Shown here piece by piece: positions 26,637-34,292 of a DNA stretch of 64,000 nucleotides (positions are counted from its first letter, which is position 1; every line of letters starts with the position of its first letter). Location of the stretch: assembly GCA_034522175.1 (NCBI GenBank), contig JAXHLQ010000001.1, forward strand, positions 4,774,001 to 4,838,000, written 5' to 3'. The notes under the pieces are model-generated. The model saw only the letters and a program-made list of their open reading frames with translations, did no database searches and had not been told where the DNA came from. The position numbers and the translations under genes are program-made. The stretch comes from JAIPDZ01 sp034522175 (GTDB taxonomy: Bacteria; Desulfobacterota; DSM-4660; Desulfatiglandales; Desulfatiglandaceae).

Positions 26637-27450
26637 TCATTTTTCCCGTGGAACAGCCTCCACCATATGAATCATGCCTACTTTATCTACATAAGAATTA
26701 TTTATTCGGAAATATTTTCGGACTTTCTCTTCAAAAACCTCTCTTGTGCGGTAGTGTAAAGCCCATGGATTACCATCATCCTGTTTCGCCAGTTTTTCCA
26801 TCAGATTTGCGCTCGGATTCATAATCTGATTATCGACCACAAATTTGCTTAATCGAGGAACATTGCTGCTTACCAATTCCAAATGATCTTTTAGACCGGT
26901 GTCATCATGATAAACGGTTAAACCTGAACTGATGGTTAGGTCTGGTTTCACATCCTCGAAAACACTGCAATCAAAAACATTAGCATTTCTGTATTCAAAC
27001 ATATGCGAGACACCAAGTTTCTCTGCCTTATGCCTGCCGATCATCAATTGAAAAGGGTCTTTATCCACGCAAAAAAACCGAATCCCACCACCGCTTTGGA
27101 CTGCAGCCTCTATTGAGTATCTTGATGAGCCAGAGGCCAAATCCAAGACCATGAGATCAGCATCTCCAACTTTTATCTTTTCCGACAGTATTATTTTTTT
27201 TAGACGTTCTTTGCGATTTATAGCCATCTGCACGGAAGGCATTTTCAGCAGATAATAGTCAACCAATAACCCAAGGATACCCTCTCCTGATGGTTGTTGA
27301 TCATACATCCGCTCAAAATTCTCGCCCGTATTGGATTTGCCATCCATACATGCTTTACCAAATGCACTTTTTTCGAGAACGGGTCTCAATATCTTTTGAT
27401 ATAAGATGTAACTCGCTAAATATCGGGGGGGGGGTAGATTTTGTGTGCAT
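26637..27450 (-). CDS. Array methyltransferase F, C10 tract after the start
   Basis: Class I methyltransferase of a different subfamily: FERMYDQQPSGEGILGLLVD, then motif I LMVLDLASGSSRYSIEAAV and RFFCVDKDPFQLMIGRHKAE. From ATG 27450 (AAGGAGG ribosome binding site) the leader MHTKSTPP enters a ten-C tract (27425-27434). With 9 or 12 bases it joins RYLASYILYQKILRPVLEKS and the enzyme; with 10 it ends after about 31 codons. About 265 residues when in frame. The leader is nearly identical to that of gene A. Confidence 0.75.
27425..27434. repeat. Homopolymer tract G10 (C on coding strand)
   Basis: Ten G on the + strand, 16 bases into gene F; out of frame at this length. The shared downstream flank is TAGATTTTG. 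Confidence 0.87.
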
Positions 27451-27493
27451 TCTCAGCCTCCTTGCTCTTGGTTTGATATTTTGGGATTTTGTC

Positions 27494-28566
27494 TCATTTC
27501 TTTCTTGCCACGGCAATCCAGTTGTAACCGATGCGCCTGGAAAGCGTTTCCGTATTTGGCAAGACCAGTGCAACAGGCTTGGCTTTGCCATTTGCAACGA
27601 CAGAGGGGAGAGGGTCAATGCCGTAAAGAATCTCTTGCGGAAGCGCCTCCCTCCCAGGATAATTGGCGTCATCATAAATGGCAATTTCGTTGAAGCCGGC
27701 TTTCAAGAGTAGCTGCGCCATTGTATCCCTGGTCCTGAAATTGAGCCCCCATCCCCGAATGGATCATGCGGGGAGCCCAGGTGCTGAACAATGAACGGGC
27801 CAATCGGGTCCTTTTCCACCATGTTGATGTTCGATGAGGAGACAATAGCTCCCCCCCGCAAATTCCGGTAAACCGCCTTCAAAATCAGAGAAGCCGCTCG
27901 GTCTGTCATTCCGCAGATAACCCCGATCAAGAGAACAATGTCCGCCTTTTCTCTGCTTCTGAGAAAGCTCTCTTTTCGATAAGCGACCGTGTTTTCATTA
28001 AGATCACCCCGTTCTTTAAGATATTGCGTAATCCGTTTCCCCAAACCAATTGCAACCGGATTGATGTCGTAGTTCCAAACCTGGCGCACATAGGAATTCG
28101 TGTGTGTCACTGCGTTGATGACGTCCAGACCCACGCCGGATCCCAGATTTTTGATCACAAGATCATTTCCGGACCGTAAATCGGACAGTCTTCGGATTTC
28201 ATTCGGCAGAATGGCATGGGACAGGGCCATGTGACGACGCCGGAGCGAATCGATGATGTCATAGGAAAGAATCAGTTGGTCCAACTTCAGGTTATGATCT
28301 TCGATTGGTTCGGCAAACGAAAAGTCCTGGGTGTATGTGAGAAACGGCATGCTGTATCCGGAATGCTCGTTTCTGATTTCGTTCAATATTTTGGACTGGG
28401 AGACAATTTTTTCCTGGGCCTCCTGAACCCTATGGGGGTCTTCTGAAAGCAAATTACGAAAGTCCACATCCGCCACATCCTGAAACTGAAGGAACTCTTC
28501 CCTTTGCAAGTATGTCTCCGGACTCCTGTCAAACCAGGATGTATCAACAGGCATCAGCGGATTCAT
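27494..28566 (-). CDS. Array methyltransferase D, G7 tract and one frameshift
   Basis: Paralogue of A, B and E: PVDTSWFDRSPETYLQREEF, DSLRRRHMALSHAILPNEI, motif I VIKNLGSGVGLDVINAV, VWNYDINPVAIGLG, GAIVSSSNINMVEKDPIG and the ending IGYNWIAVARKK. A 7-G run (27851-27857) encodes RGGAIV and is in frame. A one-base gap near 27757 (HDPF then GWGLNF) splits the last 75 residues. Start ATG 28566 lies 32 bases after gene E's stop. Confidence 0.8.
27851..27857. repeat. Homopolymer tract C7 (G on coding strand)
   Basis: Seven C on the + strand at the GG-loop position (LRGGAIV) of gene D, aligned with the 11-base tract of gene E. In frame; the shortest of the series and perhaps below the length needed for slippage. 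Confidence 0.6.
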
Positions 28567-28598
28567 CCAGTTTCTCCTCCCTGATATATTAAAGTTGA

Positions 28599-29717
28599 CT
28601 ATTCCTTTACCGCCACAGCAATGTGATTAAAACCGATGGCCCTTTCTTCTGGGGGCGGAAGCGCCAATGGGACGGTTGGCGACCCGTGCCCCATGACCTC
28701 CGATGGTAGGGTGTCTACACTCGTTAGAAGGCCTTTTTTGAGCAGAGCTGTCCTTCCGGGATACTCCGCATCATCAAAGAGCTGGACCTGGGTGAACCCT
28801 GCTTTCTCAAGCAATCGATACATGGTTTCCCTGCTTCGACAATTGAGCCCCCATCCATGAAATGGATCATGGGCGGAGCCGATATGCTGGATAATGAAGC
28901 TGCCGAGTGGATCTCGATCCAGCATATTCTCATTGGAAGAAGTCACCACAATTCTACCCCCCCCCCCGAGAATTCGATGGGCCAGCTTCAAGGTGGTCAG
29001 GGCTGCCCGATCGTTCAATCCGCAAATCACCCCTACCATCACAACCAGATCGGCTGGTTCTCTCGAAGCTAAAAAGCTCTCCGGTGAATAGCGAATCACG
29101 CTACGGGGGATCTCATTTTCATTTTCCAGAAAGTTGGTAATGGTTTCACCGAGGCGAATTGCGGCCCCGTTAATGTCATATTGCCACGCATAATCCACAC
29201 GTCCATCGACATTGCGCACTGCATTGATCACATCAAGGCCCACACCTGAGCCCAGATTCTTAATGCGAATGGGACAGTTCATTTTATTGGTGAGTTCGGT
29301 GATGACGCTGGGGAGGATGGCGTAGGACAGGGCCAGATGCCTTCGACGGAGGGAATCCCCCTGGCTCATGGCCAGGACCTTTTTATCCAACTCCATGTTA
29401 TGGCGGGGTATACCTTGGGCAAATTCAAGATCGTGGGTATAGTATAAAAAAGGCGGGCTGTATCCGGAATGCTCACGTCTGATCTCGCTAAAAACTTTGC
29501 TCTGACTGACGATCTGCTGCTGGGCCTTTTCCACAACAGGCCTTTTAGTGGACAGTAAATCCTGTAAATCAATCCCGGCCAGCTCCTGGAACTCCAGAAA
29601 ATCCAGCCTTGTGAGATAGGCTTCGGGATCCGCATCAAACCAAGAGGTGTCAATGGGGGCCAGGGTATTGTTGAGCAGATGCGGCATGGCGCCATCCTGC
29701 CGTGGGCGAGCTGTCAT
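28599..29717 (-). CDS. Array methyltransferase E, G11 tract, intact
   Basis: A 372-residue, uninterrupted family member and probably the first gene of the array. Features: PIDTSWFDADPEAYLTRLDF, GDSLRRRHLALSYAILPSVI, motif I RIKNLGSGVGLDVINAV, AWQYDINGAAIRLG, LVVMVGVICGLNDRAALT and ILGGGGRIVVTSSNENM. The GGGG is encoded by an 11-base G tract (28957-28967) in frame. It ends IGFNHIAVAVKE. Start is ATG 29717 or the internal MPHLLNN. The N-terminal half has no match I can name, so substrate is unknown. Confidence 0.82.
   Translation of the reverse strand: MTARPRQDGAMPHLLNNTLAPIDTSWFDADPEAYLTRLDFLEFQELAGIDLQDLLSTKRPVVEKAQQQIVSQSKVFSEIRREHSGYSPPFLYYTHDLEFAQGIPRHNMELDKKVLAMSQGDSLRRRHLALSYAILPSVITELTNKMNCPIRIKNLGSGVGLDVINAVRNVDGRVDYAWQYDINGAAIRLGETITNFLENENEIPRSVIRYSPESFLASREPADLVVMVGVICGLNDRAALTTLKLAHRILGGGGRIVVTSSNENMLDRDPLGSFIIQHIGSAHDPFHGWGLNCRSRETMYRLLEKAGFTQVQLFDDAEYPGRTALLKKGLLTSVDTLPSEVMGHGSPTVPLALPPPEERAIGFNHIAVAVKE
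28957..28967. repeat. Homopolymer tract C11 (G on coding strand)
   Basis: Eleven C on the + strand at the LKPGG-type loop of gene E. Its paralogues without a tract have NEGGK or NDGGK here. In frame at 11. Coding-strand flanks TCTC / TAGAATT. Confidence 0.87.
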
Positions 29718-29756
29718 AGCTTCTTTTTGGATGAGAAATCTTTGCAGTCCGAATTT

Positions 29757-29868
29757 ACGGGCGCTCAGGCAAAAGGCCTTTAGCTGTTAGGTTCAGCCAA
29801 GGCGCATGCTGGACCCGTGGCTTTCCGTCTCCCCCTCGCAGCGGGTTTGGCTTTGGTAAGCATTGTTC
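29757..29868 (-). ncRNA. Candidate cyclic-di-GMP-I (GEMM) riboswitch
   Basis: Read 5' to 3' on the minus strand, the segment contains GCCAAACC, a stem closed by a GCGA (GNRA) tetraloop, then GGGGAGACGGAAAGCC and ACGGGTC. These match the order of conserved pieces in GEMM-I aptamers (GCAAACC, GNRA loop, GGGACGCAAAGCC, CGGGTC). The second hairpin pairs GGGT-C-CAGC with GCTG-A-ACCT. A short GGC/GCC hairpin follows. It lies about 40 bases before methyltransferase E, at the head of the minus-strand array. A covariance-model search is needed to confirm. Confidence 0.5.
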
Positions 29869-30041
29869 AGGATTTTTACTTAATCGAATCGACTTTTGTC
29901 AAGGAGTTTTTTGGCATGATCCTTGGTTGCTGTCTCACGAACCCGGTCAAGGTGGTAGTGGTTGAAGGCGTTTTCTGTAGTCATCAGTTTTGTAATAGTC
30001 TCAGGGTCATCCCATACACCCCCTCTGCGACAACCGCATCC

Positions 30042-30240
30042 ATGTTTTGCCAAAATCTGAGAAGAGCCAGGAAAGCCAAAGGCTATAGCCAGGAAACGCT
30101 ATGCGAATTGGTTGGAATTGATCTTTCTCATTTTATGGTGCCGTTGAAAGGGGGGAGCGGGTCATTACGATGCAAAAGCCTTTTCAGATAACCACAGCCC
30201 TGAACATACCGATGCGCCACTCAGGGTGTTTCAAATCGTT
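30042..30240 (+). pseudogene. XRE-family regulator remnant
   Basis: The frame starts MFCQNLRRARKAKGYSQETL with a good Xre helix-turn-helix N-terminus (GYSQETLCELVGIDLSHF). It then shifts frame: GERVITMQKPFQITTALNIP, which looks like the end of the same domain, is in another register. Nothing downstream completes the protein. A decayed or frameshifted small regulator. Confidence 0.5.
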
Positions 30241-30481
30241 GGGCAATGATCTCAGCGAGGCGCAGGGTGTGACGACGGGTCTCATCTGCGCTCCTTCCGG
30301 GATACCGGGCATAGCTGATCATCAGGCCGTTTAAGGATGAAAAGAGGGCGTGAGCCCTGAGCCGCCGGTCCCCGAGGGTGCCGGTTTCAAACAAAACCCT
30401 CTCGAAGCGGTCAAGGAGCTCGCGCATGTAGCAAACTTTCTTATTGCCACGGGGTGGGTGTACGGACCATGGATCTGCCAC
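30221..30481 (-). pseudogene. TetR-family regulator C-terminal fragment
   Basis: The frame reads YMRELLDRFERVLFETGTLG, LRAHALFSSLNGLMISYARY and TLRLAEIIAQRF, typical of the ligand-binding C-terminal helices of TetR regulators. The N-terminal DNA-binding domain is absent upstream, so it is a truncated remnant. It converges with the XRE remnant. Confidence 0.55.
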
Positions 30482-30687
30482 CGGCTAGGGCTCCAGGATG
30501 GGGCGCTGGTTCAAAGGGCACGGCATGGGAAGAGGCCGGGCATTCGGTGCCGGTTTTGGACGCGGTTACGGGCGAGGCTTTGCGCCGATGCCGGGAGCGG
30601 TTCCTTACTGACCTGAGCCTGCACAGGGTCGGAAAGGGAGAGCCGGGGGCAGGTGCCTGATATGGGTTCTATTTTGCCCTGAATCGG
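30482..30687. other. Scrambled region without a supported gene
   Basis: Several open frames exist on both strands because the segment is GC-rich, but none has a recognisable domain, start or ribosome binding site. It lies between two gene remnants and probably consists of rearranged debris. Confidence 0.4.
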
Positions 30688-30825
30688 AAAGTGGACGGCA
30701 CTCCAGAGCCCAAGCTGCCCAATGTCAGCAAGGTTTTCTTGCCGGAAATTTTCACTCATGGCGAGGCGTTGTTCCTCCTGGCGGATGAGCAACCTCAGAG
30801 CCTCAAGCACAACTTCATCTTAGGA
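30688..30825 (-). pseudogene. ParD/CopG-like antitoxin fragment
   Basis: The frame contains DEVVLEALRLLIRQEEQRLA, the helix found in ParD-type antitoxins (EVVREALRLLxxQE). Both ends are missing: no N-terminal ribbon and no toxin gene follow. Confidence 0.45.
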
Positions 30826-30872
30826 ACGGTTCAGGCCTGAGTCCATTTTCAAAGAGCTCTCCAGCACAACCC

Positions 30873-31406
30873 CTATCGTCGCCTGCCCAGTGCTGTGGTC
30901 CCGGAAATAGTTGTCCCGCTGGTAAAATCGAGAGACCGCACCTCTGAATATTCGCCGTCGTTGTAGGTCAGGAACCGCGTGGTTTCGATGACTGGGGCCA
31001 GGGGCCAGGTTGTGATGTTTTGGTTCATATTCCAATGTATCACCCAGCTGGGCATACCGTCTGTCATTGGAAAAGGGGCGATGCCCAGGGTTTCTTCGGT
31101 GGCCATGAATGAGATAGAGGCCAGTGAATTCACCACGACTGGCGCGTCCAAAAACTCCTTCACCAGTTCCCCGTTGGGTCCGTAAAAGGCTACTGAGGAA
31201 ACTTGAATCCATTGGAAAGGCTCCATATTGATATTTCTTACCGAAATGACGCTTCCAGCCGTCTGCAGGCCCGGAACCATTTCATTGAAGGCCGCCGGAA
31301 CATAGACCACCTGACCCGATGAATATTCCTCTGGCAGTGCAAACGCAGCAGAACCCGGTAAAGACACACAGAACAAAAGTCCAACAACCAACCATAGCTT
31401 TTTCAT
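30873..31406 (-). CDS. Exported DUF3124-like protein
   Basis: A 177-residue protein with a Sec signal peptide (MKKLWLVVGLLFCVSLPGSA). The mature part starts SSGQVVYVPAAFNEMVPGL and includes SVISVRNINMEPF and DAPVVVNSLASISFM, resembling DUF3124 periplasmic proteins. The C-terminus changes register near a short run, so its last residues are uncertain. It is divergent from the sigma-54-promoted operon and might share its control region. Confidence 0.6.
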   Translation of the reverse strand: MKKLWLVVGLLFCVSLPGSAAFALPEEYSSGQVVYVPAAFNEMVPGLQTAGSVISVRNINMEPFQWIQVSSVAFYGPNGELVKEFLDAPVVVNSLASISFMATEETLGIAPFPMTDGMPSWVIHWNMNQNITTWPLAPVIETTRFLTYNDGEYSEVRSLDFTSGTTISGTTALGRRR

Positions 31407-31562
31407 CTTTCACTTTACTCCTTCTCTTTGGATTGAGGTGATAAGAACTTCTTTCTTTTGGAAAAGATATAACGAAAACCGCTTTGGGCGTTAAGGAGAA
31501 ACCGACAGCAAGATATTGGGGTACCAAATTGAATATTAGCCAAAGTGAATAGGTGCTCTCGA

Positions 31563-31602
31563 CTCGACAATATTGTCGAGCCTTCCTCTCTTTTGTCGAG
31601 TC
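31563..31602. promoter_or_regulatory. Palindrome plus half-site, candidate activator binding site
   Basis: CTCGACAATATTGTCGAG (31563-31580) is a perfect 18-base palindrome, followed by a third TTGTCGAG half-site at 31594-31601. It lies about 75-90 bases upstream of a sigma-54 promoter, where an NtrC-type activator would bind. The obvious candidate is the regulator encoded at 35845-37213. Confidence 0.65.
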
Positions 31603-31654
31603 TTCAGTTTATCCCTCTTATATTAACCCGTTGATATTAATATCAAATCATTTT

Positions 31655-31669
31655 TGGCACGGTGTTTGC
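31655..31669 (+). promoter_or_regulatory. Sigma-54 promoter (-24/-12)
   Basis: TGGCAC-N5-TTGC (TGGCACGGTGTTTGC) matches the sigma-54 consensus in sequence and spacing. Transcription should begin near 31681 and run into the genes for two Gly-rich exported proteins and beyond. Confidence 0.8.
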
Positions 31670-31800
31670 TTATGAAGACACACAAAGATGAGCCGCGAAA
31701 TCGCTGGCGGGTACCGGCTCACAGGTCAGTATCTCGGAAGCACATTGATTGAACATACGAAGGGACTGCTTTGCGGCAGTCGGAAAGGAGGATTTATCAT

Positions 31801-32168
31801 GGGTAGAATCGGTAAGGCGAGTGTTTTGGCAGGACTGGGCTTGACAGCACTGGTGCTTTTCAATCCGGCATCAGGGCGTGCTGTCCCCTCAAATCCGGAG
31901 CAGTACAATTCGGGGCAGTGCATCATGGCAGAGTCGAGTGCTCAGGCCCCACAGGACGGCATACTCCTGGCCCGGGGTGGAAAAGGGAGTGGCGGCACTA
32001 AGTGGTCCAAGAGTAACAATTCCGGCGAGAGCGGTGGATACGGCGTGCAGGATGGCAGCGGCGCTGCGCCCCGTCCCGGATGGAACCGGGTATGGTGCTA
32101 AAAAGGGTACAGGAACAGGCACCTGTGACGGGACCGGCCCCAAGGGAAAGGGCCGAGGCGGACGCTAA
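31801..32168 (+). CDS. Exported Gly/Thr-rich small protein, one frameshift
   Basis: Starts MGRIGKASVLAGLGLTALVL (signal peptide) behind AAGGAGG. The mature peptide is polar and Gly-rich. The first frame ends after GAAPRPGWNRVWC. A neighbouring frame continues PVPDGTGYGAKKGTGTGTCD and GTGPKGKGRGGR, the same GxGxGDGTGP style as the next protein, so a single-base gap near 32080 is likely. The first gene behind the sigma-54 promoter; function unknown. Confidence 0.6.
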
Positions 32169-32226
32169 TCCGTGCGGGATAGAACAACCGATAAACAACT
32201 TAATTGAAACAAGGAGGATTTACGTT

Positions 32227-32664
32227 ATGAAAAAGATTTTGACAAGCAGCATGATTGCAGTAATGGTGGTTTTTCTGAGTGTCGGGTTTGCCCTGGCGGG
32301 GTACGGTCAGGGCGGTAACGGCACAGGGGCCGGGGACGGTACCGGTCCGGTCCATGATATCTACAGTGGCGTACCGTTTACCTATACAGGTGATGTGAGC
32401 GGAATGGTGCCGGGACAGGGATGGGTCATTGACATTGGAGAGGAAGATGTGACCATATTCGGCATCGGCCCTATCCGGTACTGGGAATCGCTCGAAGTGG
32501 ACCGTCCGGCAGTAGGAGACACCATCACTGTCAGCGGATATGCGGTGGACTATAACGGGGTGATCCGGAATATCGCCACCACCATCCTCATCGGCGATGC
32601 TACCGTGGATCTCCGTGATTCTGAGACCGGTGCACCCCTGTGGCGAGGCGGTCCATGGCGTTAA
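32227..32664 (+). CDS. Exported small-barrel protein with GTGAGDGTGP motif
   Basis: A 145-residue exported protein. The signal peptide (MKKILTSSMIAVMVVFLSVG) is followed by GQGGNGTGAGDGTGPVHDIY, then a beta-rich region (FTYTGDVSGMVPGQGWVIDI, IGDTITVSG-like turns) suggestive of an OB-type fold. A good ribosome binding site (AAGGAGG) precedes. Part of the sigma-54 operon with 31801-32168 and the membrane proteins downstream. Similar GDGTGP proteins occur in deltaproteobacteria beside two-component genes; function unknown. Confidence 0.7.
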   Translation: MKKILTSSMIAVMVVFLSVGFALAGYGQGGNGTGAGDGTGPVHDIYSGVPFTYTGDVSGMVPGQGWVIDIGEEDVTIFGIGPIRYWESLEVDRPAVGDTITVSGYAVDYNGVIRNIATTILIGDATVDLRDSETGAPLWRGGPWR

Positions 32665-32706
32665 ATGCCTGGTAACACACCATGACCCGTGCACGCTCGA
32701 ATTCAA

Positions 32707-32762
32707 GGGGCTGAAGCCCCGCCACACGAAAAGGTCTCTGTTGCCAGGGGCCTTTTCTTTTG
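32707..32762 (+). terminator. Probable intrinsic terminator / attenuator
   Basis: GGGGCTGAAGCCCC (32707-32720) is a perfect small hairpin. It is followed by AAAAGG...CCTTTTCTTTT (32728-32762), a stem ending in a T-rich run. It lies between the exported-protein genes and the outer-membrane-protein gene, so it may lower expression of the distal genes. Confidence 0.6.
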
Positions 32763-32807
32763 GTATGCGGATGTGTAGATGAAAAACGGGATTTCTTTGA
32801 AGAATAC

Positions 32808-33917
32808 ATGACACCCTCAGGTACAGACATTCCCGGCAGGCCTTCACGTAGGGAGCACAGAGACGGACGACTCCTCACAGGCCCCACTCCATCGGGTATG
32901 ATGGTCGTCCTGGTGGCCTTGATGGGGTTGTTTATGGCTGGGCCTGTGGCGGCCATGGATCTCATGGCCGAATTGTCGGCAGGATACGATTCCAACCCGG
33001 CATTGGGTGATGCGGCGGAAGGGTCGGGTTTTTCAATTTACGGTGCAGGTGCAGGACACACGTTCAAATGGCACGACGATCTCGTGCTGGATGTTTCATT
33101 GGAGGGGAGGTATCAAGACTACTGGCAGTTGGAAGACAACTACCGGATACAGGCCGGAACCACACTGACCTACTCCATGGCCGACGGTCGTCTGTTGACC
33201 GCTGTTCTGGGGGAAGTGGCGGTCTATCGGGACCATCTCATCGAGGCGGATGAGCGAAACGAAGGAATGATCGGCATCGGTGCAGACTGGATTCTGACAA
33301 ATCGGCTCACCCTCGGCTTTGAGCAAAGTTGTCGGTGGCTGAGCTATCTGAACTGGGCCAGGCCGTTTTCCGGAAAGGGACAGGGACGCGATGCAAAAAA
33401 GGATGGGAAGGGCGGCAAAAAAACGCCCGCCATGTCCCGGGCCCAGAGGACGACGGTTCCGTTGCGCCATGGATTGGGTTCCGGAAATGGCCAACTGCAG
33501 CAGTACTACCCACCTCGGGACAATCGCCTCCTCTATACGGCCGTGGATCTGAATATCTTCATCCTGCCCTCCCTCACAGGAAGGTTGAATGTAACTTACG
33601 GCGACTTAAATTCTTCTTTGGATATGGAATCGTATTGGGAACTGGGAGCCGGCATAGGCATTTCCTGGATCCCCCAGGACAAATGGCGGGTCGGGTTCGA
33701 AGCCAGGGGGTCCCGGGTCCGGTACGACAGTGTCCCGGAAAACATGACTTGTGTTCGACGGACCAACACCGTCGGGTCCCTGAGGATGGATGTCAGCAGG
33801 TACTGGGGCGATTTTGAACTCTTCGGGGAACTGGGGTGGACCTGGGGCGAAGCCCCGCTTGATTATACAAATTACACGCAGACGGTCATCTTATGCGGCA
33901 TCTCCTACAGCTTCTGA
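32808..33917 (+). CDS. Outer-membrane beta-barrel protein
   Basis: About 369 residues. After a basic leader, a hydrophobic signal (MMVVLVALMGLFMAGPVAAM) is followed by alternating beta strands (AELSAGYDSNPALG, LVLDVSLEGRYQDYWQLED, LNVTYGDLNSSLDMESYWEL) and an aromatic C-terminal residue (ILCGISYSF) typical of barrel insertion. A positively charged insert (RDAKKDGKGGKKTPA) would form a loop. The true start may be the internal ATG before the signal sequence. Part of the sigma-54 cluster. Confidence 0.7.
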   Translation: MTPSGTDIPGRPSRREHRDGRLLTGPTPSGMMVVLVALMGLFMAGPVAAMDLMAELSAGYDSNPALGDAAEGSGFSIYGAGAGHTFKWHDDLVLDVSLEGRYQDYWQLEDNYRIQAGTTLTYSMADGRLLTAVLGEVAVYRDHLIEADERNEGMIGIGADWILTNRLTLGFEQSCRWLSYLNWARPFSGKGQGRDAKKDGKGGKKTPAMSRAQRTTVPLRHGLGSGNGQLQQYYPPRDNRLLYTAVDLNIFILPSLTGRLNVTYGDLNSSLDMESYWELGAGIGISWIPQDKWRVGFEARGSRVRYDSVPENMTCVRRTNTVGSLRMDVSRYWGDFELFGELGWTWGEAPLDYTNYTQTVILCGISYSF

Positions 33918-34292
33918 TAATCATGATGCTTACAGTCATCGTCACGGCCTCGAACGCGGAAGAGGTGTACCTGGGCCGGATCCTGGAGGTGGACCGTGAG
34001 GCGGGCCGGCTGACGGTGATGCTCATGGAGGGGGGGGACGGGAAAGCCGGGGAGCAACGTATCCAGGTCACCATACCGGGGAAGCAATTGCCTGGGAGTC
34101 TCACTCCCGGAGACGTGGTCCGAGTCTGGGGAATATCTGGCCGGCGAGACCCAAACCCTGGATGCCACGCGACTGATGTTGACCCGTCAAGACGCTCGAG
34201 GCAAAGACCCCACCGGCGTCAGGCGGCGTATCGGAAAAAGCCGAGGTCATTACGGAGGCAGAGGAGGAGGCAAGGGCCATGGCAGACGGTAG
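33893..34292 (+). CDS. Small exported protein, one frameshift
   Basis: Starts inside the end of the barrel gene with the signal sequence MRHLLQLLIIMMLTVIVTAS. The mature part (EVYLGRILEVDREAGRLTVM, IPGKQLPGSLTPGDVVRVWG) looks like a small OB-type barrel. At a GGGG run near 34133 the frame shifts; the alternative frame reads EYLAGETQTLDATRLMLTRQ and ends in a Gly/Arg-rich tail at a stop (34290-34292) overlapping the histidine kinase start. Probably one protein of about 133 residues. Confidence 0.6.

Noticed and set aside
29817..30191. A 124-codon frame as a gene
   Set aside because: Only its last 50 codons resemble an XRE domain; the first 75 have no ribosome binding site or homology and overlap the riboswitch candidate.
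34030..34037. G8 run in the exported-protein gene as another phase-variable tract
   Set aside because: It encodes ordinary GAG GGG GGG GAC codons, lacks the TTTC/TAGA flanks and is at the low end of slippage length.
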